From Cyprinodon diabolis (lineage: Eukaryota; Chordata; Actinopteri; Cyprinodontiformes; Cyprinodontidae), in NCBI GenBank assembly GCA_030533445.1, contig CM060062.1, forward strand, positions 22,264,329-22,328,328: a DNA stretch of 64,000 nucleotides, read 5' to 3'. The notes under the pieces were generated by a model, which saw nothing but the letters and a program-made list of their open reading frames with translations, ran no database searches and was not told the DNA's origin. Shown here piece after piece: positions 1 through 51,822 of this stretch. The position numbers and the translations under genes were made by a program. Each line of letters begins with the position of its first letter. Position 1 is the stretch's first letter.

Positions 1-40
1 ACAATATAGTATAGTCAAGTACACTTGACTATACTATTGT
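1..40. repeat. Inverted repeat at window edge
   Basis: Bases 8-20 and 23-35 are perfect reverse complements (13 bp) around a 2-nt centre. Bases 1-5 and 36-40 extend the pairing after a 2-nt bulge. It may be a decayed hairpin or the end of an element that starts outside the window. No function can be assigned. Confidence 0.6.
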
Positions 41-620
41 AAAGTATATGAAATATAGTTTAGAATAAGTAAACTCTAGATGCACTGCCTGATTTTAAGT
101 ATGAAATTGGTGCACTTTTAGTATACTTTAATAAACTACTTTTTGCTAAGGGTGACCATAACTCCTTGGTCAGAAATGTGGGATGAATTTATATATTTTC
201 ACCACTAGATAGAGCTCTGATGTTATCTAAAATCCTCCTTTTGTTTCGTTTCTTTATGAAACCACCTCCACTTGTGATCCACGTGTTGTATTGTAATGAA
301 GTCAAATTAGTGGGCTGGTATTTACCTTATTTTAAGTGACATGTGAGCCTGTCACCTCTAGGGGGACTCCTCGGTCCAACAATGCGTTAGGAGCGCGCAT
401 GTGTGTTCCTGCTGTGTTAAAGATTTTTTTGGTATATAATTACTGACCTTGTCGAGACCATTAATCCTTCAAAGAACGAGCTCCAATTCTGACTGGATTG
501 GAGCTATGAGATGAGAGGGACATGTTAGGGTTGAGAATACTTATGGTTATAATTATAATTGTGGGTGTGCATAATGATTGGTAGTTAATGTAGTGTCTTA
601 ATAATGTCAGAGTCTTTGTG
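41..620. other. Upstream spacer of adcy6
   Basis: AT-rich sequence with no coding signal, splice-site series or repeat that I recognise. It probably includes the distal promoter side of adcy6, because a CpG-rich candidate first exon follows at about 679. No specific regulatory site can be supported. Confidence 0.4.
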
Positions 621-621
621 C

Positions 622-625
<4 letters not shown>

Positions 626-678
<53 letters not shown>
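626..678. repeat. (GA)n microsatellite, 53 bp
   Basis: An uninterrupted GA dinucleotide run of about 26 units. It ends where the CpG-rich candidate first exon of adcy6 begins, so it lies in the likely core-promoter or leader region. Length polymorphism is expected. Confidence 0.97.
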
Positions 679-681
<3 letters not shown>

Positions 682-854
682 TGAACTCTCACAGGCAGGA
701 GCGATACTGTCCTCCCAGATCCCCTCCTGCCTCTCAAACCCTCTCCCCACTGATCCGCGTCTGAAGCGCGTCGCGCCGGCTGAACCAGAGCTCCACTGCG
801 GTGTTTAACTCTCTCCCCAATCGGATCTATTCTGGGATAGATGGATATCCAATG
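679..854 (+). other. adcy6: Candidate adcy6 first non-coding exon and promoter region
   Basis: This segment is CpG-rich for an AT-rich window, with clustered CG dinucleotides at about 758-780. It ends in a good splice donor, AATG|GTGAGT, with the exon end at 854. The 5' boundary (start site) cannot be seen, and 679 is only the end of the GA tract. It contains ATG at 841 followed by GAT ATC CAA TG at the exon end, with TAG immediately upstream in the same frame. Splicing to 6134 closes this as a 5-codon upstream ORF (stop TGA at 6135). Splicing directly to 6519 puts it in frame with the adcy6 ATG. That this exon belongs to adcy6 is inferred from position, strand and donor; transcript data are needed to confirm it. 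Confidence 0.5.
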
Positions 855-2020
855 GTGAGTAACACACGGTGCTTCTCTTCAGCTTTTTGCTCCCATTACG
901 CTGCAAAGCGACCTGAGTTGAAAAGTAGTCAGATTATACAGCAGTCGGAAAGAAACGCAAACAGCTGATCTGTACTACAGGCTTTCTGAGTTATAATGGT
1001 CTCGGTGGAGATGAGTAGCCAGGAATGAAGCACTGCAATGCTGCTCAGCATACCTGGATAAAATAGACTCAGCTCTACTTTCCCAGTCCTCACCTGCCTT
1101 CTGCGCTGCTTGACATCCTTGGATGACAGTAAATGTTTTTCATCTGATCATGTTTGGATATCAAACATGATGAGGGAGAGGCCCCACGGACGAAACTCTC
1201 TGCAAACTACAATCACTTATCTATCAGCACATAGTGGTGATACTGAGGGATCCACTTGCAGAATCTTCAGCTCACTTCAAACTCACTTCAAGTCCAGGGT
1301 CCCACTGGGTGGTTAAAGAGAGGACATGTGAACACAGTCATCGACTTTCCCCTGCAGGCTGCTTGGTGCGTCCTGTTATGTAATGCGCTTCGGTTCGGCC
1401 GGCTGCCCGCAGCCAGTCCGACGGGCCCTACACGTGTTATTGCTAAACATGTTTTCTAACATCATGGCAGAAGGACTAATTGACCGCTTCAATGTTTGGA
1501 AAACCAGAACAACAGTCTCTTCATTTTTATCGACAACGCCAGCATGAAAATCCCGATCCTAATTTGTGATACATGCATGCAGGACAGCTGACTCCAATCG
1601 GCCCATGTGATGCAGATTCAGCTCATGATATATAGCAGATGTCTCCATGCTGGCTGCAAATTATATTGCGTAAGAGTCAGCTGGCATGTCCCCTATCACC
1701 CCACCACCCCCCACCAAAAACAATAATAAAATAAATAAGAAAAATAAAAACAAAACGAAAAAAGCAAAAAAAAAAAAAAACAGATAAACAATAAATGCAG
1801 ATGTTATTGCAGTCTAAAATAGACAAATAATTGAAGTGTTCTTTGTCTGTTTACACACTCCCCACAATCACAGTCCCTGTCATCACGTCACAATAGGAAG
1901 AGGTGCTGATACAAAGTCCATGACTCGGTATTATTATTTAGGTATCTTGTGTGACCCAATTTGCATAAAAAAAGAACTGGAATAATGGACTCTTATTCAG
2001 TCTATAGAAGTAGGAATATG

Positions 2021-2433
2021 CATGGGTGGTTCTAGACAGGGGGCAGCAGGGGCCAGTGTCCCCGTAGATCATGTCCTGGCCCCTCTTATGCCCTTGTACT
2101 GAAGACATAATACTCAAAGAAATTCTAATGATGATGTACACTGGAACAGACATGGTTACTGATCCTGATCGGTCCTTTGGATCGATTTCATTTTTTTTCT
2201 TTACAAATTCTGTTTCACTGATTATTTACAAATCAATAAGGTGATAGCTTCAGTGGTATTGAGATAGTTTTCATCTGCTAAATGTTTTTTTTTTTATAAA
2301 AAAAAAGCTAAATTTATCAGTGATATATTTGAATCCCTTGGGCTGTTTTTTATTTCATGCTTTTCTGTGCCCCCATGAAAACACACTGGCCCCCTCCTGG
2401 CCCCCTGGTACATTTGGTCTAGAACCGCCAGTG
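2021..2433. mobile_element. hAT-type MITE, copy 1 (413 bp), perfect 8-bp TSD
   Basis: The ends are CATGGGTGGTTCTAGAC on the left and the inverse of CACTGGCGGTTCTAGAC on the right. Perfect 8-bp direct repeats GGAATATG flank it at 2013-2020 and 2434-2441. An 8-bp target-site duplication with short inverted ends is the hallmark of the hAT superfamily. There is no transposase ORF, so it is non-autonomous. It is a shortened relative of the 555-bp copy at 56078-56632 and lacks roughly 150 bp of internal sequence. The G-rich left interior and the C-rich run near the right end are shared by both copies. Confidence 0.9.
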
Positions 2434-2639
2434 GGAATATGTAGACCTGCTTTTCTATAAATCTGAACAGTTTGTTTTATAAAGTGCTCTGAGGAATTAG
2501 TTTCATACTAAAATTGAAACAAAAGTCAACCAATAACCTATTCGAACTGTTAACTGGAGTATACAGACTATAAAACATGTCATTATCTGACCTAAGCTTT
2601 GACCTAAAGTATCTGTTTTTCAGGTCAGTCAAAGCAGTA

Positions 2640-2890
2640 ATCAATAGATTAATTGATCACTAAAGTAATAGCTGCAGCAAGGGCAGAAACAATTCATTGG
2701 ATTAATCGTGATTAATTGCTTTTTGAAATAATTGTCTGTCAATATGCTCTATCCAGAACTCCTCAAGTGGAAAAGTTTTAGTTTCACCTGGTTTAAAAAG
2801 TCTTGTTAAAGGAACCTTTTGCTGTCTGATTATTATTCCATTACGTAAAGAAATAATCGACTGATTAATCGATTTAGTCTTAAATTAGTT
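2640..2890. repeat. AATCG-rich possible MITE remnant
   Basis: Two clusters of ATTAATCG-like words, near 2700-2720 and 2848-2872, lie in opposite senses around about 130 bp. They resemble ends of a very common fish hAT-type MITE family known from general experience. Termini and target-site duplication are not clear, so this is a weak call. Confidence 0.3.
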
Positions 2891-3232
2891 TTATATCTCC
2901 CAGTACAGAGTACATAAACAAAAATTGCATTGAAAGAGTCCATTTAAGGTGTGCTCACCCCTCAGAACCACACTTGGAAAATGAAGGTAAAATATGCCCT
3001 TGGGTGGGATCCTAGCTATAACCCTGTCTCACAAATCAGGACAAGACAAAAATAAAGAGACACACCTGGGGCCGAAGACTTACCGTTTTTCATTCTTTCA
3101 AATGTTTTTATTGTTTTCGGTTGACTAACCCACAATGCTGCATCTGGTCAAAGGGTAAGACTCAAAGATGTGGTGCAGAGCAAACCTTATTAACCCTGTT
3201 TAGAAACATCAACACATGTTAAACTACCGATA

Positions 3233-3276
3233 TCTCCTTAATCTGCTGTGCTCTTCGGCACAGCAGATTAAGGAGA
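3233..3276. repeat. Perfect 19-bp hairpin with 6-nt loop
   Basis: Bases 3233-3251 and 3258-3276 are exact reverse complements separated by TCTTCG. It lies in the inferred 5' UTR intron of adcy6. The stem is shorter than a normal microRNA precursor, so a foldback remnant is as likely as an RNA gene. Confidence 0.85.
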
Positions 3277-3944
3277 GAGTTAAAGTTAACCCAACCCTGT
3301 TATACCTCTGAGCCGCTGAGCAAGGCACTCACAGTCCTGTAACAGCAGACCTATGTACCCAGTTACACTAGCTTTGTGTGTTTTGTTTTTGTTATCGTTA
3401 ATGCTGCTGCCACACACCATGTCAGGAGGAGGTGTGTTTTGTTGTTTCAGGCTGTCATGCAGTTCCCATTTTTTTAAACATTACACATAAAATGACAGGG
3501 GTGCTCACTGAGTTTTTTTTAACTAAAAAGATCTAGAAGTTGTATTTATAATTTAACTGAAACTTTTCAGGAATTAATCTGCATTTGAAATGGATATTAC
3601 TAATCTGTTACTGATTAATGAATACTGATGGTTTATCTCTGCTGCAGCATCATCCGTTTTTCATAATGTTGTGGTCCTTAAGCAAAGGAATGGAATTCAG
3701 AGGGGATATCCCTTGAGACTCGAGGCCGAAGGCATGTCTTAGCCTCTATTATCCTCTTTAACTCAAGAATATGCACCAACAATGACATATTGTCTATCCA
3801 ACCAGCTTTCCTACAGGATTTGGGCAACAGCAAATTAGGACCATGACAGTGGGCTATGTCACATTATTTGTTATGATTAGCCCAAATAGGACTGATTGCG
3901 GGGGATTGCTGTTAGACAGGACAAATCAATGTTCTGCAATTTAG

Positions 3945-4015
3945 TTCAGTTTATTCATAAAGCACCAATTCCCAGCACATGTGATCTGAAGTCACTTTAC
4001 AGAAAAGAAAAAACT
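3945..4015. repeat. Truncated copy of dispersed teleost repeat
   Basis: The stretch from AGTTCAGTTTATTCATAAAG through the CACTTTACAG word matches the 5' part of the longer copy starting near 26985. Only the first 70 bp or so remain. Confidence 0.5.
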
Positions 4016-6133
4016 TTATCCTCATTCAAATGTAGCTCCTCCTGTAGAGTTGGCAGCGATAAATAGATACAATAGCTGTCATGTAGGATAGATGAGTTTT
4101 ACCTTTTAAATTGGGAGATGTTAGATTTGCATCGTTATAATGTTCAACATCAACACTTTTCAGTTCCTCTGAATGACTCCTTATGGTTTTAAAGGCTGGA
4201 ATTTGCGCAGGACAAAGCAGGCTTTAGTTGAGCTATTTGAAAGGGCAAAGGCTTCTTAGACCACCCGCTTCATGACTTTATGAAGAAAATGTTATGTGAA
4301 AATGGCCATAGATCTGTGTTCAGCACTAGATTAAAGAGCTATATGATATCTATTTTAATAAAACCTGGATGCTTTTCATAAACCAGAATCAGATTAGTTT
4401 GCACTAAACAGAAATTCTGTAAAAGTTTTTTTAGATTTAATAAACATCTAGTATTTGTGAAAAACATAAAAAAAGGCATGTTATTTTCTTCCATTCGGAC
4501 CAGCCAAGATGGAGACAATCAAAAAAATGCCATAACACTGACTTCACTGTTCTGATTTATAAAGCCCCTAAATATTTAGTAGAGCAATAAGAGAGTATGA
4601 GCTGCAGAAAAAATGGGTGAAACAGACCCCAATTTGTGCAAATAGACACCCCTATATTGTATCTGATTGGTCACTGAGAGTTTTACATGTGTAATATTAG
4701 CTATGTATATGAATTTAAATCAGGAAAGGATCATTTAAATAATTCTAATATTTTTTTAATTTACATTTATGATAAATATAACTACATGCAGTGGTTTATA
4801 GTTTGTTTATGAACAAGTTTTTGATTTTACTGCTCATTTCCATCTTCTTCACAGTTCCACATCTTACAAGACTTTTATGATCTCGCGTTATGATGAAAAT
4901 ACAATGTTGGTCACTGTTTGCTTGTGTAAAGCACCCCTCCTCCCAAAATCCCACACTAATGTAGATGGACGGACCTTCCCATCATTCATATGCATTTCAA
5001 AGTCAAAATGTGAACCAGCTGTGCATTTTAAGCAAGTCTTTCAATCACTGGTTTTCTTTTTGTGGTTGACTAACTTATATTAGGAGCTGGTCGGGATCAC
5101 AAACATCTCCTTCAGCGCTTTTCATGTGTGCTGTTCTCACCAATAGTGTCAGCTGAATAAGATTTGCTTATTTAGTTTAGAGGTTTTCAGTGTCCTTGAC
5201 ATATGCAGTTAGTAGTCAATTACAGTTAACCATCAAAGGTAAAGGGGGGCGGGCTTGGCCAATTTACTCTGGATTGAAGAATTCTTGATCTTTGATGATG
5301 TCCAGTCACATGGTCTTTGTTGTCAAATGAAGCACACCCATGCTTGGTCACAGATGTTAGGGGCAGATTGCTTTGCTGAAGAGAAAGCAGAACATAATCT
5401 GTTGTTTTGATCTAAAAGCCTTTACTAGTAAATCCATAAACTAAGTATTTAATGTTAAAAATGTCTAAAAGGTCTTGCATTCATCTTTGTGGTTTGATAA
5501 CAAATTCCTGGGAGAGAAAATATCATTAAAGGATACATTGTTGTTCTACCAGAACATTTCTTGTCTGACTGTTGTAAGCAGCTGGTGTGAAAGACAGTTA
5601 TTGGCTCAGTCGTTCATTTTCAATTTATAATCTCATGAAGATGCATATACCAACACAGTATCTTCGGTTACTAAAGATTTTCAGATTCTTTCCATCTTAT
5701 GCCAAAAGTGCTCTTCTTCGTTGATATTGAGAGTTTGTGGAGGTAAATAGAGCACAGTGAACTCAATTTCATATTTAAGAAACCAGATTTATATTCGTAG
5801 ACTTGTGAGACAGGAAGATGTTATCAGTAGATGGGTACTCTGTTGTCATCAAGGGATGGAAATGGTCAGGAACAGTACTTAGACAGGTTGTGGTATGCGA
5901 AAAGTGTTTCCAAGAAAATATGCACCAATAATCTTGCCTGAATTCTTGAAAAAAGTCAGGATGGACTATAAGTCTTCAAATGAGTACACCCATTTCTGAC
6001 ACCACCATCTGAAATTTCCAGCTAAAATTGACATTCAGTTGCCATTCATCATTCTGATCATCAGTTGCTTTATCCTGACCCTTTTTATCCAAATGAAGGT
6101 AATTTTTTTTTGTGTGTGTGTTTGATACTTTTC

Positions 6134-6311
6134 AGGTGAGCCAAAGAGGTACTACTGGGAGGCTGAAACTAAAGAAAAAAGAGAAAAACTCCAACTCATC
6201 GAAACCTCTAATGCCTTTGCTGACTCTGAGCTCATGTTGTGTCCTTGCTGGGATAAAGAAGTGGCCTGGCCAAAGAGCACAGAGTTTGTATACCTGTTAG
6301 AGCTCACCCAG
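6134..6311 (+). other. adcy6: Candidate second 5' UTR exon of adcy6
   Basis: It is bounded by an acceptor (TTTTCAG ending at 6133) and a strong donor, CACCCAG|GTGAGG. It sits 207 bp upstream of the first coding exon. It has stops in all useful frames, so it would be untranslated. It carries two ATGs. The first (6211) makes a 29-residue upstream ORF ending at 6300. The second (6234) stays open to the exon end and would run 13 codons into the adcy6 coding exon in another frame, stopping at 6560. Splice signals are good, but no cDNA is available, so the exon remains a prediction. Confidence 0.5.
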
Positions 6312-6519
6312 GTGAGGGCTTTTAGCTTAAATCTGTACATCTCTCTTTAGTGACTAGAATTGTCATCTTGCCTCTTTGCATTTAATCCCAAGTTGCTCAT
6401 CAACAAGTGCTTTGGCGTATACATCTGTTTGTATTTATTTGTGACTGCATGAATGTGACTTGAGCGTGACAAAATATTTTCAGTCCATTGAATTTGGTTG
6501 TCTCTTGGTTTTCACCAGG

Positions 6520-46925
<40,406 letters not shown>

Positions 46926-48380
46926 CAACAGAGGCAGCCGGTGACACACGGTGACTCCCACTGTGCTGAAACTGCAGAGAGACTGAGAGCTCAGCTCGGC
47001 GGTGAGCACTGGGTACAGGACACGGTCATCGGAGAGACTAATCTCAGATTGAGAGCTTTGTCCTGAGATGCCCGATAGAGGATGAATTCCAGATGCCTTA
47101 GAAAGGAAGCAGCTCTGCTGGTGTTTAGCAATAGTACCTGTCTACCATCTGAAGTTAATATTTATTTGCAGAGAAACTAAGTAATCTTTCTTAAAAGAAA
47201 ATATGCAAGGACAACATGAAGGAGAATAACCAAAGAACAAATCTCTGATGATTCCGTTCAACACTATAACAAATGACATAAGCTATATTGTTCCTCTTTT
47301 AAAGAGGGTAAAGGCTGTGTTAACTTCTCCAAACTCTTCTTAGCAAAGGAGAACACAAACGCACAGATATGGAGAAGAAACACAAACTGTAACATTGGCT
47401 CCAACCTTTGAGTTTCTTTTCAGGGCTTTCTTCATTCCCTCAAGCCTGCTATTTGACACAAGGCTGTTTGTGTTCCACTTAGCCCTCAGAGGCAGTAGGC
47501 GAAAGGAAGAAAACTGAGGAGAAACGGTTTGCGTTACAGAAGAAGCTCTGAAGATTGATCCTAAAACACTAAAAGCATTTTTCTCAAGTTGAGTGTGAGT
47601 CCTGTGTGTACGAGTGTTAGCTCAAGCGTAATTTGTAAAGGGGCAAGCATAAAACTTTTCACTGTGAGATTTCTAAGATACTGTACGACGACGCTTTCTT
47701 GCCAAACTGGTTGCCGCAAGATATGTTTTTTTTTTTATTGTTTTTTTCCACCGTATTTTGTGCCATTCCTAATTTTTTTGTGTGTGTGTCAAAATCTTTT
47801 GAAGATGATTATGTCCCACTGCGCCGTTGCCAGACTGTGATTTATGACTGATTTCATTCCAAATGAAATAAGCTTGTTGTCTTTTTGAGGACTGTTAAAA
47901 GTAAAATGATTTCTATAGAACTTCAGGAATTATTTGTACGCAGAAGTTTGCCTTCTTCTGTATTGCCTTGAAAATCCTCAGCACTAATGTCCGCATACTT
48001 CATGGCTGAATATTCACCTCTGTACAAGGCAGTATTTGACATTAACGTTTAGTATAAGCGCCCTAAAAAGAAGTGTTGTTGAATACAATAATCAAATGAA
48101 TGTATGCAATGATGTAGATTTTTGTCTACAGCTAGTAGATTCTCATACTAGAAACCCAACAGTTTAGATGGTATATTTTATATTTTTTAATGCTTTATAC
48201 TCTGTTGACATGCTTCTGTTTCTGGAGGCGTCGAAAGGAAGGAAAACATCACATTCAATTGTTGCTCTCTGTCCCTAATGAAAATTCAAGTAAACATTGT
48301 CTCATCCTCTACTAGTGCAATTACAAATAGAGTTGGTTTTCCCTAGAATAAGAAATCAATAAATTACTTCTTTTTTCATT
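46926..48380 (+). other. adcy6: adcy6 3' UTR (inferred)
   Basis: About 1.45 kb from the stop codon to just past the AATAAA at 48358. It is moderately AT-rich with several T-rich runs and no long open frame. The extent is inferred from the poly(A) signal; no competing good signal was noted nearer the stop. Confidence 0.6.
48358..48363 (+). promoter_or_regulatory. adcy6: Polyadenylation signal AATAAA for adcy6
   Basis: Canonical hexamer about 1.43 kb after the stop codon, followed within about 30 bases by a T-rich and then TGTGTCTCC stretch that can act as the downstream element. Confidence 0.65.
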
Positions 48381-49489
48381 CCTGTGTCTCCCACTTTATT
48401 TATCTACATACTTAAAACTACAAGAAAAAAGCAACAACTCTTTTATTTCACAAACGGAGCTAGATTAATCTGTGTAAAATGCTTCTTGTAAAGTCATCTT
48501 TTACTGATGATGTGTTGCTTCCCACTACCAAATCTGTGTTGCTTTAAAGTCTGAAATCCATAAAGTCAACATAGTTGAGCAGCATAGTCTTACCCATAAA
48601 ACTAGAAAAAATCAGCATGTATTTGAGTAAACTAATTAATTGGAAAGAAAATATTGCATGTATTTGGTTAATAACTATACCAGTAACTATTAATTTAATT
48701 TAGCTAAGTTTTAAGTTGATCAAAGTGTTGATCTTGACTAGAACAATCCTATATTAAAAGTTTATTTTGTGAGTTTTGTTGGCAAATTTCTCCAATTTCT
48801 CCACTTTAATCTCCATTGAAAGGTTCTGCTAAAAATTAAAAAATAGTCCAGGCTGAAGGTTATTCAGTAGTTGTATAACATATCTACCAATTTAAGAACA
48901 ACCCCTTATTAAACTATGCTGAGAAGATATCCCTCACTGGAGTGAGAGTGTTGTATTTTCACAAGCAAAGAAAATGTCAGCTGTTCATTTCATTGGAAGA
49001 TGTGTTTTGGTCCAAGATGATTGTACTGAAAATTTTAAAAAGTAGACATTTTCATAGGCCGAAACTTTCATATTACCATAAAAAAAAGAATGAAAATAAG
49101 AAGTTAAAAATAAAAAAAATTACATAATTTCACATATTTTTAAACAATTGGTTGCTTAGCAACTGGTGCCAACTGGGGGCACTAGTCCATTCTTTTTGTC
49201 TCTTTCGTTTTAAAAAAAAGCTTGCACAGTCTTTACATTTGCACTGACAATTAACATATCCTTATAATTTGATTTTAAAATAGTTTAATTGACTAAATTA
49301 ATTACGGTTATCATTTAAACAATCAGTTCTTCTTGAGGATTCATTGATATAATAAACAGCACATGGCACTACTGTAGTCTGTTTCAGTGCATCACTACAG
49401 TACATGTAATGGTAAACAACACTAACTTGATCATGTCAGCACTACATACAGTGAGTAAGATAGGATATATAAATTAATCAAATCTCCAA
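48381..49489. other. Intergenic spacer, nothing recognised
   Basis: AT-rich sequence without coding signal, recognised repeat or RNA gene. Confidence 0.5.
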
Positions 49490-49860
49490 AACTTAATGTT
49501 GGAGACTGAGCTAAAGAAGGACATTTTGAGGTTAGTCTCCATCAACAGCTGAACATATCCATACCGGTAATTGTTCATTAAGAGGATGCTGGGAAAAAAA
49601 TGAAGCTTTTTTTCCTCTTCTACCATCACAATCAAAATGTTTTAAATTTTTTTAGTCTGGCTTACGTCAGACTGCTCAGATTTTATTAATATAACAAACT
49701 GTCCAGGTGAATATGGTGTGAAGGGAATAAGACATTATACCCACTGTTAACTATAGTGGAGGATTAGTAATGCTGTGGGTCTGTTCCTCTTCTAAAGCCC
49801 CTGGGGAACTTATCTGAATCTGTAGGACATAAAAAAAATGTATTTTCTCATATTATTTCA
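49490..49860 (+). mobile_element. Tc1-like relic fragment
   Basis: The stretch ACCCACTGTTAACTATAGTG followed by GAGGATTAGTAATGCTGTGG, GTCTGTT and CTAAAGCCCCTGGGG follows the central part of a fish Tc1 transposase gene. The left part to 49490 is only weakly similar. Frames are broken. Confidence 0.5.
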
Positions 49861-50339
49861 TCAGCATCCCCCATCAAAATATAAGGCCGAATAAAAACAG
49901 ACATGGAGGCAAAATGAACCTCCTTCTATTTTAACGCCAATGAATTTGAATAGTGCTGTAACATTGTTCTTCTCAGTGGTGTTCTGTTATCTCTTATCAG
50001 CAACCTGCAATCAAGACTGCACCGTGTGACAGTAACCTGAGAGAAACATCCATCTCCTTTCCTGAATAAGACGGTCTACAGTTTCAAGAGTGTGATACAG
50101 AAGAGAGTATTTAATTGCTTACACATGAATTATACATTTATATTGAACTTTTTGTAGTGTTCACTTACAGCACTCTATGGTGAACATTAATTAAGTGACA
50201 AAAATTCCTCCTAATCCCTGGTGAAAAAGCACCAATGTTACTCTGATAGTGACATGACAGAGCAACACGAGTTCTATTGTATTATAGTCACAGGTGCTAA
50301 AACATATGCAAATGGAGTATTACTTCAGTGATGTTTGAC

Positions 50340-50690
50340 CTTTGTACAGTCTTTCAGCAACTTTTCACATTGCAACCAAGGCTAGTTTAAATATATCTTA
50401 TTATGTTTTTATGTGGGATTCATGGTTTTCAACATTGTTTACCAATACCGGTCTGAAAACGGTTGTACGGAAAACATTTGTATTTTTCCTCCTTGATCCG
50501 ATGCTTAAATAAGATATTTAGGTTCAAGTCTGGACAGTTCAATGCTTGAATGCACTTTGATCTTCACTATTTATTTGAAGTGATGGCCATAAGTTTAGAT
50601 CTACCCAGGCTGAAACATCTGCAGCTTTAAACTGGTTTGGTTCCAGGATGGATCAGAATGTTCCTCGATGCACCTTCTGTCAGCTCTTAA
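50340..50690. mobile_element. Tc1-like terminal and leader fragment
   Basis: CAACTTTTCACATTGCAACC, then TTTTTATGTGGGATTCATGG, then TTAGGTTCAAGTCTGGACAG match the outer flank and inner part of Tc1-type elements in order. Orientation is mixed or unclear, and no ORF survives. Confidence 0.45.
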
Positions 50691-51486
50691 CCCTCTCCGG
50701 GCAGATGTTGCAGTTTGCAACAGCTAAATGCCACTTAGATAATTACTCCACATCCATATTTTAAGAGCTTTTGTTACTCAAAAGTACAACAGTTCAGACT
50801 TAGTTGTGCATTTGCAACAAACAGTTTTTATCAAGCTAACCAGGTGGCACTGCTGACTCACTTTCAACATGGCTGAGTCCTTGGTGTCACTGAAACAGAT
50901 TTTCTAAGCACCAATTTCATGTAAGTATCACTACTAATTTCCATTATTTTGAAATCAATACTACATGAATGTGATTCATGACACATGCCAATTAATACAT
51001 TTTATCTCCTCTGGGTTTTTCACCAGAGGCATCTCGATTTCAATGTTGTGGATTCGCAATGTGTGCCCAAACAGGTACCAATGGATGCTACATGCTTTAT
51101 CTACTAATTTGCCTATATTTAGAGCAACAGTTTAACAGAAACGGCCTTCTCAAGAAGTTTTGAGATGTCGGTGGAGAAAAAGTTTGAGAAAAAGTTGTCT
51201 CTAATTTTGTGAGACAAAATTGTTTTTTTGAATTTCATTTTCTTTTGTGACATTCAAATAAAGTTAATGTTCATATCAGATTCAGTCTCCATTTTTAATT
51301 TACCACTCCGGGCCACTGTTGCAAATCTGCAACATCTCAGAATTAATTGCATGTGAAGGTCTCTCTCAAAAAAAGTCTGAATTGTATATTACTACCGATT
51401 TGGTCATTTTCTCCAAATATCAGATTTTTCCTGCAACTACAACTTCATTTGAGCCTGAGATGGTTAAAACCAATCCCACATCATGA

Positions 51487-51534
51487 CGCTGCTATTACTA
51501 TATCTTACTGTGGTAAGATATAGTAATAGCAGCG
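51487..51534. repeat. Perfect 22-bp hairpin with 4-nt loop
   Basis: Bases 51487-51508 and 51513-51534 are exact reverse complements around TGTG. It lies immediately 5' of a truncated LINE tail, so it may be a palindromic junction formed when the retrotransposon inserted. Confidence 0.9.
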
Positions 51535-51822
51535 CCCCCCCTGACCCCCCAATATCCCCATCCTCCACTACTTCCCCCACGTCAGGACTGCTACTCTATG
51601 CACTATTTGCACCATTCACACTGCTGTTTACATATTTTAATATTTTAATATTTATTTTTATATCTTAGGTTTTTATTTTTATGCTATGGTTCATTATATA
51701 TATATATATATTTTTTTTTATATTTTATTATGCACCGTGGGGTTGAGAGGACAGAAATTTCATCTGTGTTGTATGTTTACATGTAGCACATTTGACAATA
51801 AAGTTGAGTTGAGTTGAGTTGA
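51535..51822 (+). mobile_element. Non-LTR retrotransposon (LINE) 3' end
   Basis: C-rich start followed by TGCACTATTTGCACCATTCAC, a T-rich middle with a short TA run near 51695, GCACCGTGGGGTTGAGAGGAC, ATTTCATCTGTGTTGTATG and GACAATAAAGTTGA. This is the usual form of a fish LINE 3' UTR. It ends in AATAAA (51797-51802) and four GTTGA units (51803-51822). Severely 5'-truncated, with no reverse-transcriptase sequence. Confidence 0.7.

Larger units (their letters stand above)
855..6133 (+). other. adcy6: 5' UTR intron of adcy6 (inferred)
   Basis: About 5.3 kb without coding signal. A CpG-containing pocket lies at about 1375-1440 and an A-rich low-complexity stretch at about 1725-1795. It also contains the hAT MITE at 2021-2433, a possible AATCG-rich MITE remnant near 2640-2890, a perfect hairpin at 3233-3276 and a truncated dispersed repeat near 3945. 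From 4020 to 6100 I see nothing beyond ordinary AT-rich intron. Confidence 0.45.

Noticed and set aside
6112..6300. 62-codon plus-strand frame as a separate small gene
   Set aside because: It spans an intron-exon border with a clear acceptor at 6133. It is better explained as a 5' UTR exon of adcy6.
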